Positions 53,812-60,522 of a stretch of 61,592 nt of DNA are shown piece by piece; positions within the stretch are counted from its first letter, which is position 1, and every line of letters begins with the position of its first letter. Position numbers and translations under genes: made by a program. This stretch comes from Chryseobacterium gleum (lineage in GTDB: Bacteria; Bacteroidota; Bacteroidia; Flavobacteriales_D; Crocinitomicaceae). The stretch is taken from positions 1-61,592 of the forward strand of contig CAMAXI010000013.1 of NCBI GenBank assembly GCA_945862165.1, read 5' to 3'. The notes under the pieces were generated by a model that had not been told where the DNA came from, searched no databases, and saw only the letters and a program-made list of their open reading frames with translations.

Positions 53812-54246
53812 GACTTTCGAGGTTAGGGTTAAATACGTGTAAGCATGCTCGGTTACTAAATAACAATTTATCTAAGATAACAGAGAAGCTTAGAACCAGT
53901 AGGTATTCCTAAATGATTCATAACATGTAAATTACTAATTTAATTTGGATTTTGCAAGTAATTGTTAATAATTAACTACTTGTTTTACAGTTAAATTTAA
54001 ATCGTTAAAAGTATTTTGTCTTTGATTAACAGGTTTTTAAGTTTTTTATAAGATATTATGAAATACCTTATAAAAGTATGTTTATTAACAAAAAAAGTTT
54101 TACTTCAATTCTAGTTTTCACCCTGAATTGTTAATATCTGTCACAAACAAGAATTTTAAAGTAATTTTTTATGTCTTAAAACACTAATTTCTAAAACAAA
54201 ATCAGATTATTAGATGAAAATAAAAATTAGGAGATTTCTGTTAAAC
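53812..54246. other. AT-rich intergenic stretch with no gene seen
   Basis: About 435 bases, very AT-rich. I see no ORF with a supportable start, no tRNA and no clear promoter. One perfect 9-bp inverted repeat is listed separately at 54044-54075. Confidence 0.6.
54044..54075. repeat. Inverted repeat TTTTATAAG / CTTATAAAA
   Basis: Perfect 9-bp arms separated by 14 bases that are themselves partly symmetrical (GATATT / AAATACC). It sits alone in a gene-free stretch; no gene is placed to use it. Confidence 0.55.
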
Positions 54247-54585
54247 TTATAATAGTTTATGCGATTCAGCATCAATTTCGTTCACTTTTGTTTCAAAAGG
54301 CCTAACCATGGTTCTACGATCCCAAAGTGCAAAGGCTAATGTTAATACAAACATAGAACCAAACAAACCGATCATATACCCGATATAGCTTAAATTGTCT
54401 TCAAAACGTTTATCTACTTGATCAAAACGTTCAAGCATTCTCTTTTCTAATTCTTCTAATTTCGTTTCCGTACGGATCATTCGCGCACGATTTTCGGGGG
54501 TGAAGGTTTGCGAAAAAATAGGGTAGGAGTTTAATGAAAACCATAACCCAAACCGAAACAGCTCTACCATTACTATCAGTAACAT
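54247..54585 (-). CDS. Small membrane protein whose N-terminus was replaced by a duplicated antitoxin leader
   Basis: A 112-residue frame. From about residue 17 (SLNSYPIFSQTFTPENRARM) it reads like the end of a signal peptide followed by a coiled coil (TETKLEELEKRMLERFDQVDKRF) and a membrane helix (YIGYMIGLFGSMFVLTLAFALW). The first about 15 residues come from a different reading frame of a duplicated copy of the antitoxin gene start (54551-54731). So the original gene start has been lost and the present start rebuilt. The hydrophobic start MLLIVMVELFRFGLWF might serve as a new signal segment. Expression is uncertain: the -7 box in this copy is altered to TATATTAT. Confidence 0.45.
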   Translation of the reverse strand: MLLIVMVELFRFGLWFSLNSYPIFSQTFTPENRARMIRTETKLEELEKRMLERFDQVDKRFEDNLSYIGYMIGLFGSMFVLTLAFALWDRRTMVRPFETKVNEIDAESHKLL

Positions 54586-54731
54586 ATTGTGGATGTAGTG
54601 TCATAGCCCTAACTATTAATTAGTTACATAATATAATAAATTCAGATATGATTTCATAGAATATCTATAACTTTAATATGGTACATATTTTTTTTGATTA
54701 TATATTTGATAAAACAAATTATAATTGGGCT
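54551..54731. repeat. Duplicated antitoxin promoter and 5' coding segment, copy A
   Basis: About 181 bases with only scattered differences from 59613-59794. It contains the first 18 codons of the RelB/Phd-like antitoxin (ATG at 54604, minus), its leader, a decayed -7 box and the operator-like inverted repeat with one changed base (54655-54669). Confidence 0.85.
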
Positions 54732-54863
54732 TCTTTGTTTTTCTTTGAAAGTAGACTTTCTCTTCATCAAGAAAAAGTGAGAGTAGAAACCGAATCTCTC
54801 AACGAACAAACGATTTCAAACAGAAATCAACATGCTCTTAATCTAAACCTCCCCCTTAAAAAA

Positions 54864-55817
54864 TCACATTCTCTCAATATGCTTCTTAATACTTGACACT
54901 ATTAAATCAAAATCTGGTTGTCCATTGTAATATAAGTTACTGGTTGCTTTATATTGTTCAGCAAAAGAATTTCTAGTGACATCATCTAAAAGCAATAAAG
55001 CAGGATGCTCGTTTAAAGGTATTTCTCCATCGGCTCCCCTTATTCTTAGTGCTTTATGTATAAAGTATTCTTCAGAACCAATAAATGATAGAATTTCTGG
55101 TTTTTGTAGTAAGCAGTAGATATCATAATATTGCCTCATAAAATTTTTATCATTTGGGGTATTATCGATTTTTCTATTTCTAAATTTACGAACTATTGTT
55201 TGAAGTTTTTCAATAAGAGTATAGCCAGGGTGATAACATAAAACGTCATTTGCTACATTGTTGATATATTCTTTACTCAATCTTTCTTTTTCAAGATGTT
55301 CCCACACCCATGAGGAAATAGATAAAGGTTGATTTGGTGTAATTTGATCGAAGCCTACTTCTAATAAGATTCCGTCCTTTAAGCCATCAATTGAAGCAGC
55401 GTAGCTGTTGTAATAAATTCGGATGCCTCCACTTCTGTATTTATCCAGATCATCAAATTCATGGTCTCTTTCAATTTTAGTAATGCCATCAATTAGTAAT
55501 TTTGAAGCAAGTACGTCGTAAAATGATTTTCTAGCGTTTCTTATCTCCGGTTTATCAGCTTTGCCTTCAGTGGGTAAACCAAAATTCGTTTTGATGTGAA
55601 TGTCAATATCTTCAGAAAAGCGATTAATTATAGCGAATCCTTTAGATAAAGAGGTTCCTCCTTTCAATTCAAATTCTATTTCTTGTTTTTGAAGAGAATA
55701 TAATACATGCATTATCCAGTAGTCCTTTTCAATTAATGCTATGTCGATTTTCTTTTGATTCGCAACAATGGATAGTAAATCCTTGAATTCAGGATCGTTA
55801 TGTATAAAATTATTCAT
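54864..55817 (-). CDS. AbiEii-type nucleotidyltransferase toxin
   Basis: A 317-residue protein of the AbiEii/AbiGii (DUF1814) group. Motif I FELKGGTSLSKGF near 54-66 and motif II RFSEDIDIHI near 72-81 hold the metal-binding Asp residues (DxD) of the nucleotidyltransferase fold. In studied AbiE systems the toxin transfers nucleotides to tRNA or blocks growth on phage infection. It overlaps the AbiEi-like gene by 8 bases, so the two are coupled. The motifs are intact. Confidence 0.9.
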   Translation of the reverse strand: MNNFIHNDPEFKDLLSIVANQKKIDIALIEKDYWIMHVLYSLQKQEIEFELKGGTSLSKGFAIINRFSEDIDIHIKTNFGLPTEGKADKPEIRNARKSFYDVLASKLLIDGITKIERDHEFDDLDKYRSGGIRIYYNSYAASIDGLKDGILLEVGFDQITPNQPLSISSWVWEHLEKERLSKEYINNVANDVLCYHPGYTLIEKLQTIVRKFRNRKIDNTPNDKNFMRQYYDIYCLLQKPEILSFIGSEEYFIHKALRIRGADGEIPLNEHPALLLLDDVTRNSFAEQYKATSNLYYNGQPDFDLIVSSIKKHIERM

Positions 55818-56391
55818 TTGAAAAGTTCCTACGGATAATTGATTTTAATAGTTGTTTTGTTTTTCCTGACCCATATTTTTGGATGATTTTAATCAAATCG
55901 ATGAGATTATATCCCTTTAATTTTAAGTGTAATTTATTTAATAACAACACTTTATCTTCTGCTAAAGACTCCAAATTATTCAGTAAATCTACTAAAAGAA
56001 ACTCTCTGCTTATAACGTTTGGAAAAGAAGTTTTGAGTTTAAATTCAAAACATTTACCGTTCAATTCAAATTTCCCTTTTCTTTTGTGGTTATAGACCCA
56101 AGTTATGTTATACAATTGCGTTAAACCAAGCTCAAGGGTGTTGTATGAATTTGGCGTAATTAATAGAAAGTCTTCATCCTTTAAGAATCTTTCAATCAAC
56201 ATATTGTCGTCAGGAGGAACCGTTCCGAATTTTGATATCCGTGGAGAATAGTACAATCCTTGACTAATTTTTAATAATATTCCTTCTTTCGTTAATTCAG
56301 CCAAATGTCTATCTATAGAATTTGAATAGTATTCCAAGTCAGATCTTCGATAGACTTCTCCTAGTTTTATATGTTGTTGTATTTGATTCAT
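55810..56391 (-). CDS. AbiEi-like antitoxin and transcriptional repressor
   Basis: A 193-residue protein. The N-terminal winged helix (VYRRSDLEYYSNSIDRHL, then LAELTKEGILLKISQGLYYSPR) matches the AbiEi/DUF6088 DNA-binding domain, followed by a C-terminal domain typical of the antitoxin. It is the first gene of a two-gene minus-strand unit with AbiEii; the 8-base overlap gives coupled translation. It probably represses its own promoter: an exact TACATTTG box is at 56403-56410. Confidence 0.85.
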   Translation of the reverse strand: MNQIQQHIKLGEVYRRSDLEYYSNSIDRHLAELTKEGILLKISQGLYYSPRISKFGTVPPDDNMLIERFLKDEDFLLITPNSYNTLELGLTQLYNITWVYNHKRKGKFELNGKCFEFKLKTSFPNVISREFLLVDLLNNLESLAEDKVLLLNKLHLKLKGYNLIDLIKIIQKYGSGKTKQLLKSIIRRNFSNE

Positions 56392-56402
56392 AATAAGTCT
56401 AG

Positions 56403-56410
56403 CAAATGTA
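56403..56410 (-). promoter_or_regulatory. -7 promoter box (TACATTTG) of the AbiE-type operon
   Basis: On the minus strand TACATTTG matches TAnnTTTG exactly, 11 bases before the ATG at 56391, giving a very short leader. Confidence 0.5.
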
Positions 56411-56428
56411 AAAATAATTACTCAATAA

Positions 56429-56602
56429 ATGAATGAAAAAATAAGAAAAATTCATGCAAATAATAAACGATCTAAAACAGAAGTCGAATCAACGAATAAA
56501 AAATCAACAGATAGCAATTTAAAATTGAACTAAACTCTTCATAAAAAGAACTCTTATTGTTTTTTGTGGACTAAAAGGCATAGGAAAAATATCAATTAAG
56601 CG
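56429..56602 (+). pseudogene. Decayed zeta-toxin-like P-loop gene with small upstream frame
   Basis: A 34-codon frame (56429-56533, MNEKIRKIHANNKRSKTEVE...) precedes a stretch whose third frame reads TLIVFCGLKGIGKISIKRL and then stops. This matches the P-loop of the fragment at 58995-59123 (KLIVGCGPNGAGKTSITHK) at most positions, but two key residues (Pro, Thr) are lost and no further frame remains. It is a remnant, not an active gene. Confidence 0.55.
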
Positions 56603-56691
56603 CTTAAATGTAATATAGTAAGGGTTCTTTAATGATGAATTTGTATCAAAGTCAACATAAATGATCTAAAAAGAAATCAACACCAACCATG

Positions 56692-56743
56692 TATGCTGAG
56701 GCACTCAAAGCACCACCCCTTTTATGCTGAGGCACTCGAAGCA
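56692..56743. repeat. Direct repeat TATGCTGAGGCACTC(A/G)AAGCA, two copies
   Basis: Copies at 56692-56712 and 56723-56743 differ in one base; the unit begins TGCT and ends AGCA and is a partly palindromic word. It lies beside the larger repeat at 56761-56855. It resembles short scattered intergenic repeats of Bacteroidota; number in the genome unknown. Confidence 0.65.
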
Positions 56744-56760
56744 TAAACCTCAAGCGTCTA

Positions 56761-56855
56761 ATGTCTCCTGTCTATTGGTCTGATGTCTAATTTCAAACCC
56801 CCTTCGAGACCTCTGTGTCACCTCCGCGAACTTTGTGTTAAAAATCACACATCAT
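56761..56855. repeat. Non-coding repeat family, copy 1 (short)
   Basis: The segment from ATGTCTCCTGTCTATTGGTC through CCTTCGAGACCTCTGTGTCACC to CTTTGTGTTAAAAATCAC shares its sequence with 60107-60273 and 60342-60522 but ends before their GAGCTG...GTCGAA tail. No ORF is shared among the copies. Confidence 0.8.
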
Positions 56856-56905
56856 AGCGAAGGTAATAAGGATATAAATATTCAGTAATTGAATTTGGTA
56901 GAAGT

Positions 56906-56941
56906 AAAAACCCCTTGCAGGAATATGGAACGTGCAAGGGG
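56906..56941 (-). terminator. Candidate terminator downstream of the DUF234-type ATPase gene
   Basis: Inverted repeat CCCCTTGCA / TGCAAGGGG (56911-56919 and 56933-56941), with five A on the left, gives a T run in the minus direction. It lies about 220 bases after the ATPase stop, so assignment is tentative. Confidence 0.5.
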
Positions 56942-57125
56942 TGTTGATATAGGTTGAAGCAATTAATTAATTTTTTTTTTAAAAAAAGTTTTTTATTTTA
57001 TTTTAAAACAGCGTATAAATACGATCGATGGTGTTTTGAATTGATTGTTATTTTCAGATGATTCACAACGATGGTCTCTTGTTATAGTATATACAAATTA
57101 TGTAGCTCATTTTATGTGTTATTTC

Positions 57126-57158
57126 CGCCAAAAGTATGTTTTCTATTTACTTTTGGCG
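57126..57158. repeat. 33-bp palindrome CGCCAAAAGTA-N11-TACTTTTGGCG, copy 1
   Basis: Perfect 11-bp arms with an 11-base spacer. It lies 4 bases beyond the stop of the ATPase gene. Preceding ATTTC extends the left arm to 16 bases, ATTTCCGCCAAAAGTA. Confidence 0.9.
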
Positions 57159-57162
57159 AGAT

Positions 57163-58578
57163 TTATGCGTTGAAAATAGCCTTTAATGTTAGTGTGTTGG
57201 TAATGATTTCATTGCTGTATTCATTTGGTTTCAAGCCGAATGTAGTGATTAAAGTGATGAATATAGTTTTTCTCGATTTTGTTTCTTTTTCAAATTCATA
57301 TACTTTATTTTTTATGTTGAGATAATCTTGTTTTGTTAGTTGGAAATCGTTATTTAAAAACTTTATTTCGCAGAGATTTATGATATTATCGTCTCGGTCT
57401 ATGATTAGATCAATTTGTGCATTTTTATTAAACCAACTGCTTGATTGCGTATAGATCGATGATACGCCCAAGGCTTTTTTTACCGATTGTATATGTTTTA
57501 AGCATAGGTTTTCAAAGCTAAATCCACTCCATGATTTATACGATTGACTTTTTTGTAGATTTATCCATGTGCCTGGACCGCTTAATTTGTTTTTAATCAT
57601 ATATTTAAGGTAGAATTGACTATATTCGTCTGTTAATCGATAGCGTTTAAGGTGCGATTTGTTTTTATAGAAAATATATTCATTTATAAAACCAGATTGA
57701 ATTAATTCTTCCAATTTTAAACTTGTATCACCCCCGCTTGGTAATCCTGTTTTTTCAAGTAGTTCGTTTCGTGACATTCCTCGTAAAGAAGAAGCTAATG
57801 TTTTAACTATAGCTAGATGTTTTTCTGAATTGTCAAATAACGATGCAAACAAAAGATCGAATTCCAGGGTAAGTTCACCATCTGTGTGAAAACAGAGTCT
57901 ATCTATGTTTTGACTAACACTTTCCGTTGGGTTGATTTTATTTAAATAATGTGGTACACCTCCGATAATCATATATAATTGTGCGATGTCATACTGACTG
58001 TATTTTACATTTTTGGCTTTTAAATAGAGTGCGGTTTCTTTTAATGTGAAAGGTTGTAAGCGTATTTTATCGGTTAAACGGTTGTGAAGGCCTCCTTTAT
58101 TTTTTAGTATATTTTTCACCATATAAGATGCTGCAGATCCACAAATAACAATCGTTAAGTTTTTTTGTTGGGAAGCAAATTGGTTCCAGAAATTTTCAAA
58201 AGCCATGAGGAATTTAGAGCCTTTTGCAGCAATCCAAGGAAATTCATCAATAAATATAACGCGCTTTTTTTTGGATTCAGAATTCATTATGAGTGATTCA
58301 AGTAGTTGAAATGCGGCTAACCATGTTTTAATTTTTCTTGTTTCTAGAAAGTTTATTTTTTTACCAAGCTCATTGCAAAAATTTTCTAGTTGATCTTTTG
58401 GTGTCCCTTTGAATAATCCTGTAATTTCAAATAAGATATCTTCTTGGAAGAAATTTCGTATCAAAAATGTTTTTCCAATTCTTCTTCTACCATAAATAGC
58501 AATTAATGAAGCATCTTTTTTATTCTTTATTTCTTTTAATTTATTTATTTCATGCTCTCTACCGATGATTTCTTCCAT
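57163..58578 (-). CDS. AAA ATPase of the archaeal-ATPase/DUF234 group
   Basis: A 471-residue ATPase. From ATG 58578: IIGREHEINKLKEIK, Walker A IYGRRRIGKTFLIR near 30-43, Walker B KKRVIFIDEFPWIAAKGS near 105, sensor-like CGSAASYMVKNIL near 148; a winged-helix region (about 255-315) and a C-terminal nuclease-like (DUF234) segment with IDLIIDRDD...LCEIKF near 415-435 (the D-ExK pattern of PD-(D/E)xK folds). TTG 58605 is in frame but lies in the promoter box. The gene is bracketed by three copies of a 33-bp palindrome, two upstream and one 4 bases past the stop. The group is often found in many copies per genome. Confidence 0.85.
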   Translation of the reverse strand: MEEIIGREHEINKLKEIKNKKDASLIAIYGRRRIGKTFLIRNFFQEDILFEITGLFKGTPKDQLENFCNELGKKINFLETRKIKTWLAAFQLLESLIMNSESKKKRVIFIDEFPWIAAKGSKFLMAFENFWNQFASQQKNLTIVICGSAASYMVKNILKNKGGLHNRLTDKIRLQPFTLKETALYLKAKNVKYSQYDIAQLYMIIGGVPHYLNKINPTESVSQNIDRLCFHTDGELTLEFDLLFASLFDNSEKHLAIVKTLASSLRGMSRNELLEKTGLPSGGDTSLKLEELIQSGFINEYIFYKNKSHLKRYRLTDEYSQFYLKYMIKNKLSGPGTWINLQKSQSYKSWSGFSFENLCLKHIQSVKKALGVSSIYTQSSSWFNKNAQIDLIIDRDDNIINLCEIKFLNNDFQLTKQDYLNIKNKVYEFEKETKSRKTIFITLITTFGLKPNEYSNEIITNTLTLKAIFNA

Positions 58579-58599
58579 ATGATTTTTGAGTATTTTTTC

Positions 58600-58632
58600 C
58601 GCCAAAGGTATTCATTTATTTTACTTTTGGCG
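58600..58632. repeat. 33-bp palindrome, copy 2 (upstream of ATPase)
   Basis: CGCCAAAGGTA / TACTTTTGGCG with an 11-base spacer, one mismatch from the consensus. The left arm contains the -7 box of the ATPase gene on the minus strand. Confidence 0.9.
58603..58610 (-). promoter_or_regulatory. -7 promoter box (TACCTTTG) inside palindrome copy 2
   Basis: On the minus strand TACCTTTG matches TAnnTTTG and lies 24 bases before ATG 58578. Since the box is part of the palindrome arm, binding of the arm would block this promoter. Confidence 0.5.
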
Positions 58633-58663
58633 TGATTAACATCTTTTTTTAATATATTATTTC

Positions 58664-58696
58664 CGCCAAAAGTATATTTTTAAACCACTTTTGGCG
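58664..58696. repeat. 33-bp palindrome, copy 3 (upstream of ATPase)
   Basis: CGCCAAAAGTA / CACTTTTGGCG with an 11-base spacer. The arms continue to TTTCCGCC / GGCGGAAA on both sides, so the outer edge at 58701 mirrors the outer edge of copy 1. Confidence 0.9.
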
Positions 58697-58812
58697 GAAA
58701 TAGTTCCCAATCTAAACCTCAACCTCAACCTCAATCTCATCCTCAACCCTCAAAAATATAAGTCCAGATAATTAGAATAATTTAATTCATTTTTTGTATC
58801 ATTATATAAATT

Positions 58813-58992
58813 ATGATTGTTGTGAAAAATGATTTTTCGAATAGTGAAAAAGAGCCGTCTTTGAAGAGCTTGTCAATTATTATGAAGGAAGTTGCCTTGG
58901 AAGCGAAGCAAAAATCTAAGGAATGCAATTTAAAATTGGCGGAAACGGTTCAGAAAGAAATTAAAAGGTTAGAATTAAAATATAATTTTTAA
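58813..58992 (+). CDS. 59-residue helical protein ahead of a truncated zeta-toxin-like gene
   Basis: ATG 58813 to TAA 58992 gives 59 residues, highly charged and helical: IVVKNDFSNSEKEPS, then LSIIMKEVALEAKQKSKECN, LKLAETVQKEIKRLELKYNF. It precedes the P-loop fragment by two bases, an order like an antitoxin followed by a toxin in zeta-type modules; that role is inferred from position only. Confidence 0.55.
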   Translation: MIVVKNDFSNSEKEPSLKSLSIIMKEVALEAKQKSKECNLKLAETVQKEIKRLELKYNF

Positions 58993-58994
58993 TC

Positions 58995-59123
58995 TTGAGA
59001 AAGCCAAAACTCATTGTTGGTTGTGGACCAAATGGTGCAGGAAAAACATCAATTACGCATAAAATCTTAAATGGATTGAAAATAGTATATGTAAATCCAG
59101 ATGAAATAGCCAATTTTAGATGA
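58995..59123 (+). pseudogene. Truncated zeta-toxin-like kinase (P-loop fragment)
   Basis: Starting at TTG 58995, 42 residues: KPKLIVGCGPNGAGKTSITH (Walker A GPNGAGKT) and KIVYVNPDEIANFR, the pattern of zeta-toxin/AAA kinases, then a TGA stop. Normal family members are over 180 residues. The sequence past the stop (59123-59169) meets a copy of the TTCAAATCCAGCGGAGCGGG repeat, suggesting the 3' part was lost by recombination. Confidence 0.75.
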
Positions 59124-59199
59124 ATGACAAGGTTCCGAATACTTCTAATTTCAAATCCAGCGGAGCGGGTGAATAGGGTTAGTATGTTTGTATGATGGA

Positions 59200-59454
59200 T
59201 TATTCGTAGATGTTTTTACGATGACCTAAATCAATAACATCAACTACTAGTTCTGAATCAAAAATATCGTAAATGATTCGATAGTCACCAACTCTTATAC
59301 GGTAACCATCACGACCTTTTAGTTTTCTGTAACCTTGAGGTCTAGGATTATCAGTTAAGCTAGTAACAGCAACCTTAATGCTAGTGTAATAAGGTTCATT
59401 GATTTTGGCTAACTCTTTAAAAGCTCGTTTGCTAAAATTTAGAGTATAGCCCAT
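59200..59454 (-). CDS. RelE/ParE-family toxin
   Basis: An 84-residue RelE-like mRNA interferase or ParE-like toxin. YTLNFSKRAFKELAKINEP, then NPRPQGYRKLKGRDGYRIRVGDYRIIYDIFD, with the Arg/Lys-rich core and GDYRIIY strand of the family. The ATG 59454 overlaps the antitoxin stop by one base (TGATG); an in-frame TTG at 59457 would add one residue. It is part of a complete two-gene module. Confidence 0.93.
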   Translation of the reverse strand: MGYTLNFSKRAFKELAKINEPYYTSIKVAVTSLTDNPRPQGYRKLKGRDGYRIRVGDYRIIYDIFDSELVVDVIDLGHRKNIYE

Positions 59455-59666
59455 CAATTTTTTTGTTTACGTTTAGCTTCGATTTTTCTGAATGCTTCAT
59501 CCATAGGAATACGAACACCATCATCATTTTTTTTAGCTTTATCGTATAGCTTAATATCCTCTAGTTCCTCAAGCTCTTCAAGAATACTCTTAAATTCTTT
59601 CATAGGAAGAAGAACCGAAACAGCTCTACCATTACTATCAGTAACATATTGTGGATGTAGTGTCAT
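59454..59666 (-). CDS. RelB/Phd-like antitoxin
   Basis: From ATG 59666, 70 residues: MTLHPQYVTDSNGRAVSVLL (Phd/YefM-like N-terminal beta strand and DNA-binding region), then a helical acidic segment (FKSILEELEELEDIKLYD) and a basic C-terminal tail. The first ATG in the larger frame (59720) would lie upstream of the promoter box, so 59666 is chosen. The stop overlaps the toxin ATG. It neutralises the toxin and probably represses the operon via the inverted repeat at 59718-59732. Confidence 0.9.
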   Translation of the reverse strand: MTLHPQYVTDSNGRAVSVLLPMKEFKSILEELEELEDIKLYDKAKKNDDGVRIPMDEAFRKIEAKRKQKN

Positions 59667-59690
59667 AATCCTAACTATTAATTGGATACA

Positions 59691-59698
59691 CAAATATA
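59691..59698 (-). promoter_or_regulatory. -7 promoter box (TATATTTG) of the RelBE-type module
   Basis: An exact TAnnTTTG match on the minus strand 24 bases before the antitoxin ATG. The corresponding positions in copy A read TATATTAT. Confidence 0.6.
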
Positions 59699-59717
59699 AT
59701 AAATTCAGATATGATTT

Positions 59718-59732
59718 CATAGAATATCTATG
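59718..59732. promoter_or_regulatory. Candidate operator CATAGAATATCTATG
   Basis: A perfect 6-3-6 inverted repeat about 20 bases upstream of the -7 box, i.e. over the -33 region, where an antitoxin would repress. Copy A retains it with one change. Confidence 0.5.
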
Positions 59733-59992
59733 ACTTTAATGTGGTAGATATTTTTTTTGTTTATACATTTGATAAAACATAATCTAATAGGGCTGTCTGA
59801 AACTTAAATATAACGCTTATTTAAAACATCAAAACCCCGTCTGTAAAGGTTTATATATTTAGAATGTATTTACAGCTTATCTTTACACGTGTAAAGATTT
59901 ATCGATTTTCTTTATATGTATTAGCATTAAATTCGAAATTTAATTTTCGTGTATGATTAACCTCAACCTCAATCTCACCGTTAGTTTATAGA

Positions 59993-60009
59993 TTGGATTT
60001 CAAATCCAA
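59993..60009. repeat. Palindrome TTGGATTTCAAATCCAA
   Basis: Perfect 8-base arms around one central C. It is near, but not part of, the TTCAAATCCAGCGGAGCGGG repeat, with which it shares TTTCAAATCC. Confidence 0.6.
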
Positions 60010-60106
60010 ATCAATTTTTAGTTAAGTTTTAATTATCAAAATAACCGCAGGATTAACTTCGTTGCTGCTTCGCGGTTCAAATCCAGCGGAGCGGGGTCCT
60101 GTATTG

Positions 60107-60273
60107 TCTGCTGTCTAATTTCAAAATCCCTTCGAGACCTCTGTGTCACCTCCGCGAACTTTGTGTTAAAAAATCGCACATCATCCAATTTTACCCTGAG
60201 CTGCCCCCATTGAGCTGTCCCCATTGAGCTTGTCGAAATGTGTCGAAATGTATCGAAGCGCCACAATTCCTAG
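60107..60273. repeat. Non-coding repeat family, copy 2
   Basis: Holds TTCGAGACCTCTGTGTCACC, CGAACTTTGTGTTAAAAAATC, then a tail with GAGCTGCCCCCATT / GAGCTGTCCCCATT in tandem and three GTCGAAATGT-like words. The reverse strand reads TTTCGACAAGCTCAATGG, a word common to scattered bacterial intergenic repeats. Confidence 0.85.
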
Positions 60274-60341
60274 ATCCTTTGTGTCAAAAAAAATTATTTT
60301 TTAAATACAGTGTTCACGAAACCGTCTGGTGCTAGCATTGT

Positions 60342-60522
60342 CTGATGTCTCCTGTCTATTGGTCTGATGTCTAATTTCAGAATCCCTTCGAGACCTCTGT
60401 GTCACCTCCGCGAACTTTGTGTTAAAAAATCGCACATCTTCCAATTTTACCCTGAGCTGCCCCCATTGAGCTGTCCCCATTGAGCTTGTCGAAATGTGTC
60501 GAAATGTGTCGAAGCGCCATCA
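60342..60522. repeat. Non-coding repeat family, copy 3 (longest)
   Basis: Begins GATGTCTCCTGTCTATTGGTC like copy 1 and ends with the GTCGAAATGTGTCGAAGCGCCA tail of copy 2, so it joins both parts. Nearly identical to copy 2 over about 150 bases, indicating recent duplication. Confidence 0.85.

Larger units (their letters stand above)
59613..59794. repeat. Antitoxin promoter and 5' coding segment, copy B (functional copy)
   Basis: About 182 bases matching 54551-54731. This copy keeps the exact TATATTTG -7 box and belongs to the intact antitoxin gene. Confidence 0.85.
59150..60095. repeat. Two copies of TTCAAATCCAGCGGAGCGGG
   Basis: An exact 20-base match at 59150-59169 (next to the toxin truncation) and 60076-60095 (next to the non-coding repeat copy 2). 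The coordinates span the pair; the DNA between them holds the RelBE-type genes. Confidence 0.8.

Noticed and set aside
56941-57010. Poly-A/poly-T tract region as origin or CRISPR-like
   Set aside because: A plain T/A tract with no repeated spacers and no DnaA-box cluster seen.
60036-60266. 76-residue minus-strand frame across repeat copy 2
   Set aside because: The other copies of the repeat do not keep this frame open; it is not a gene.
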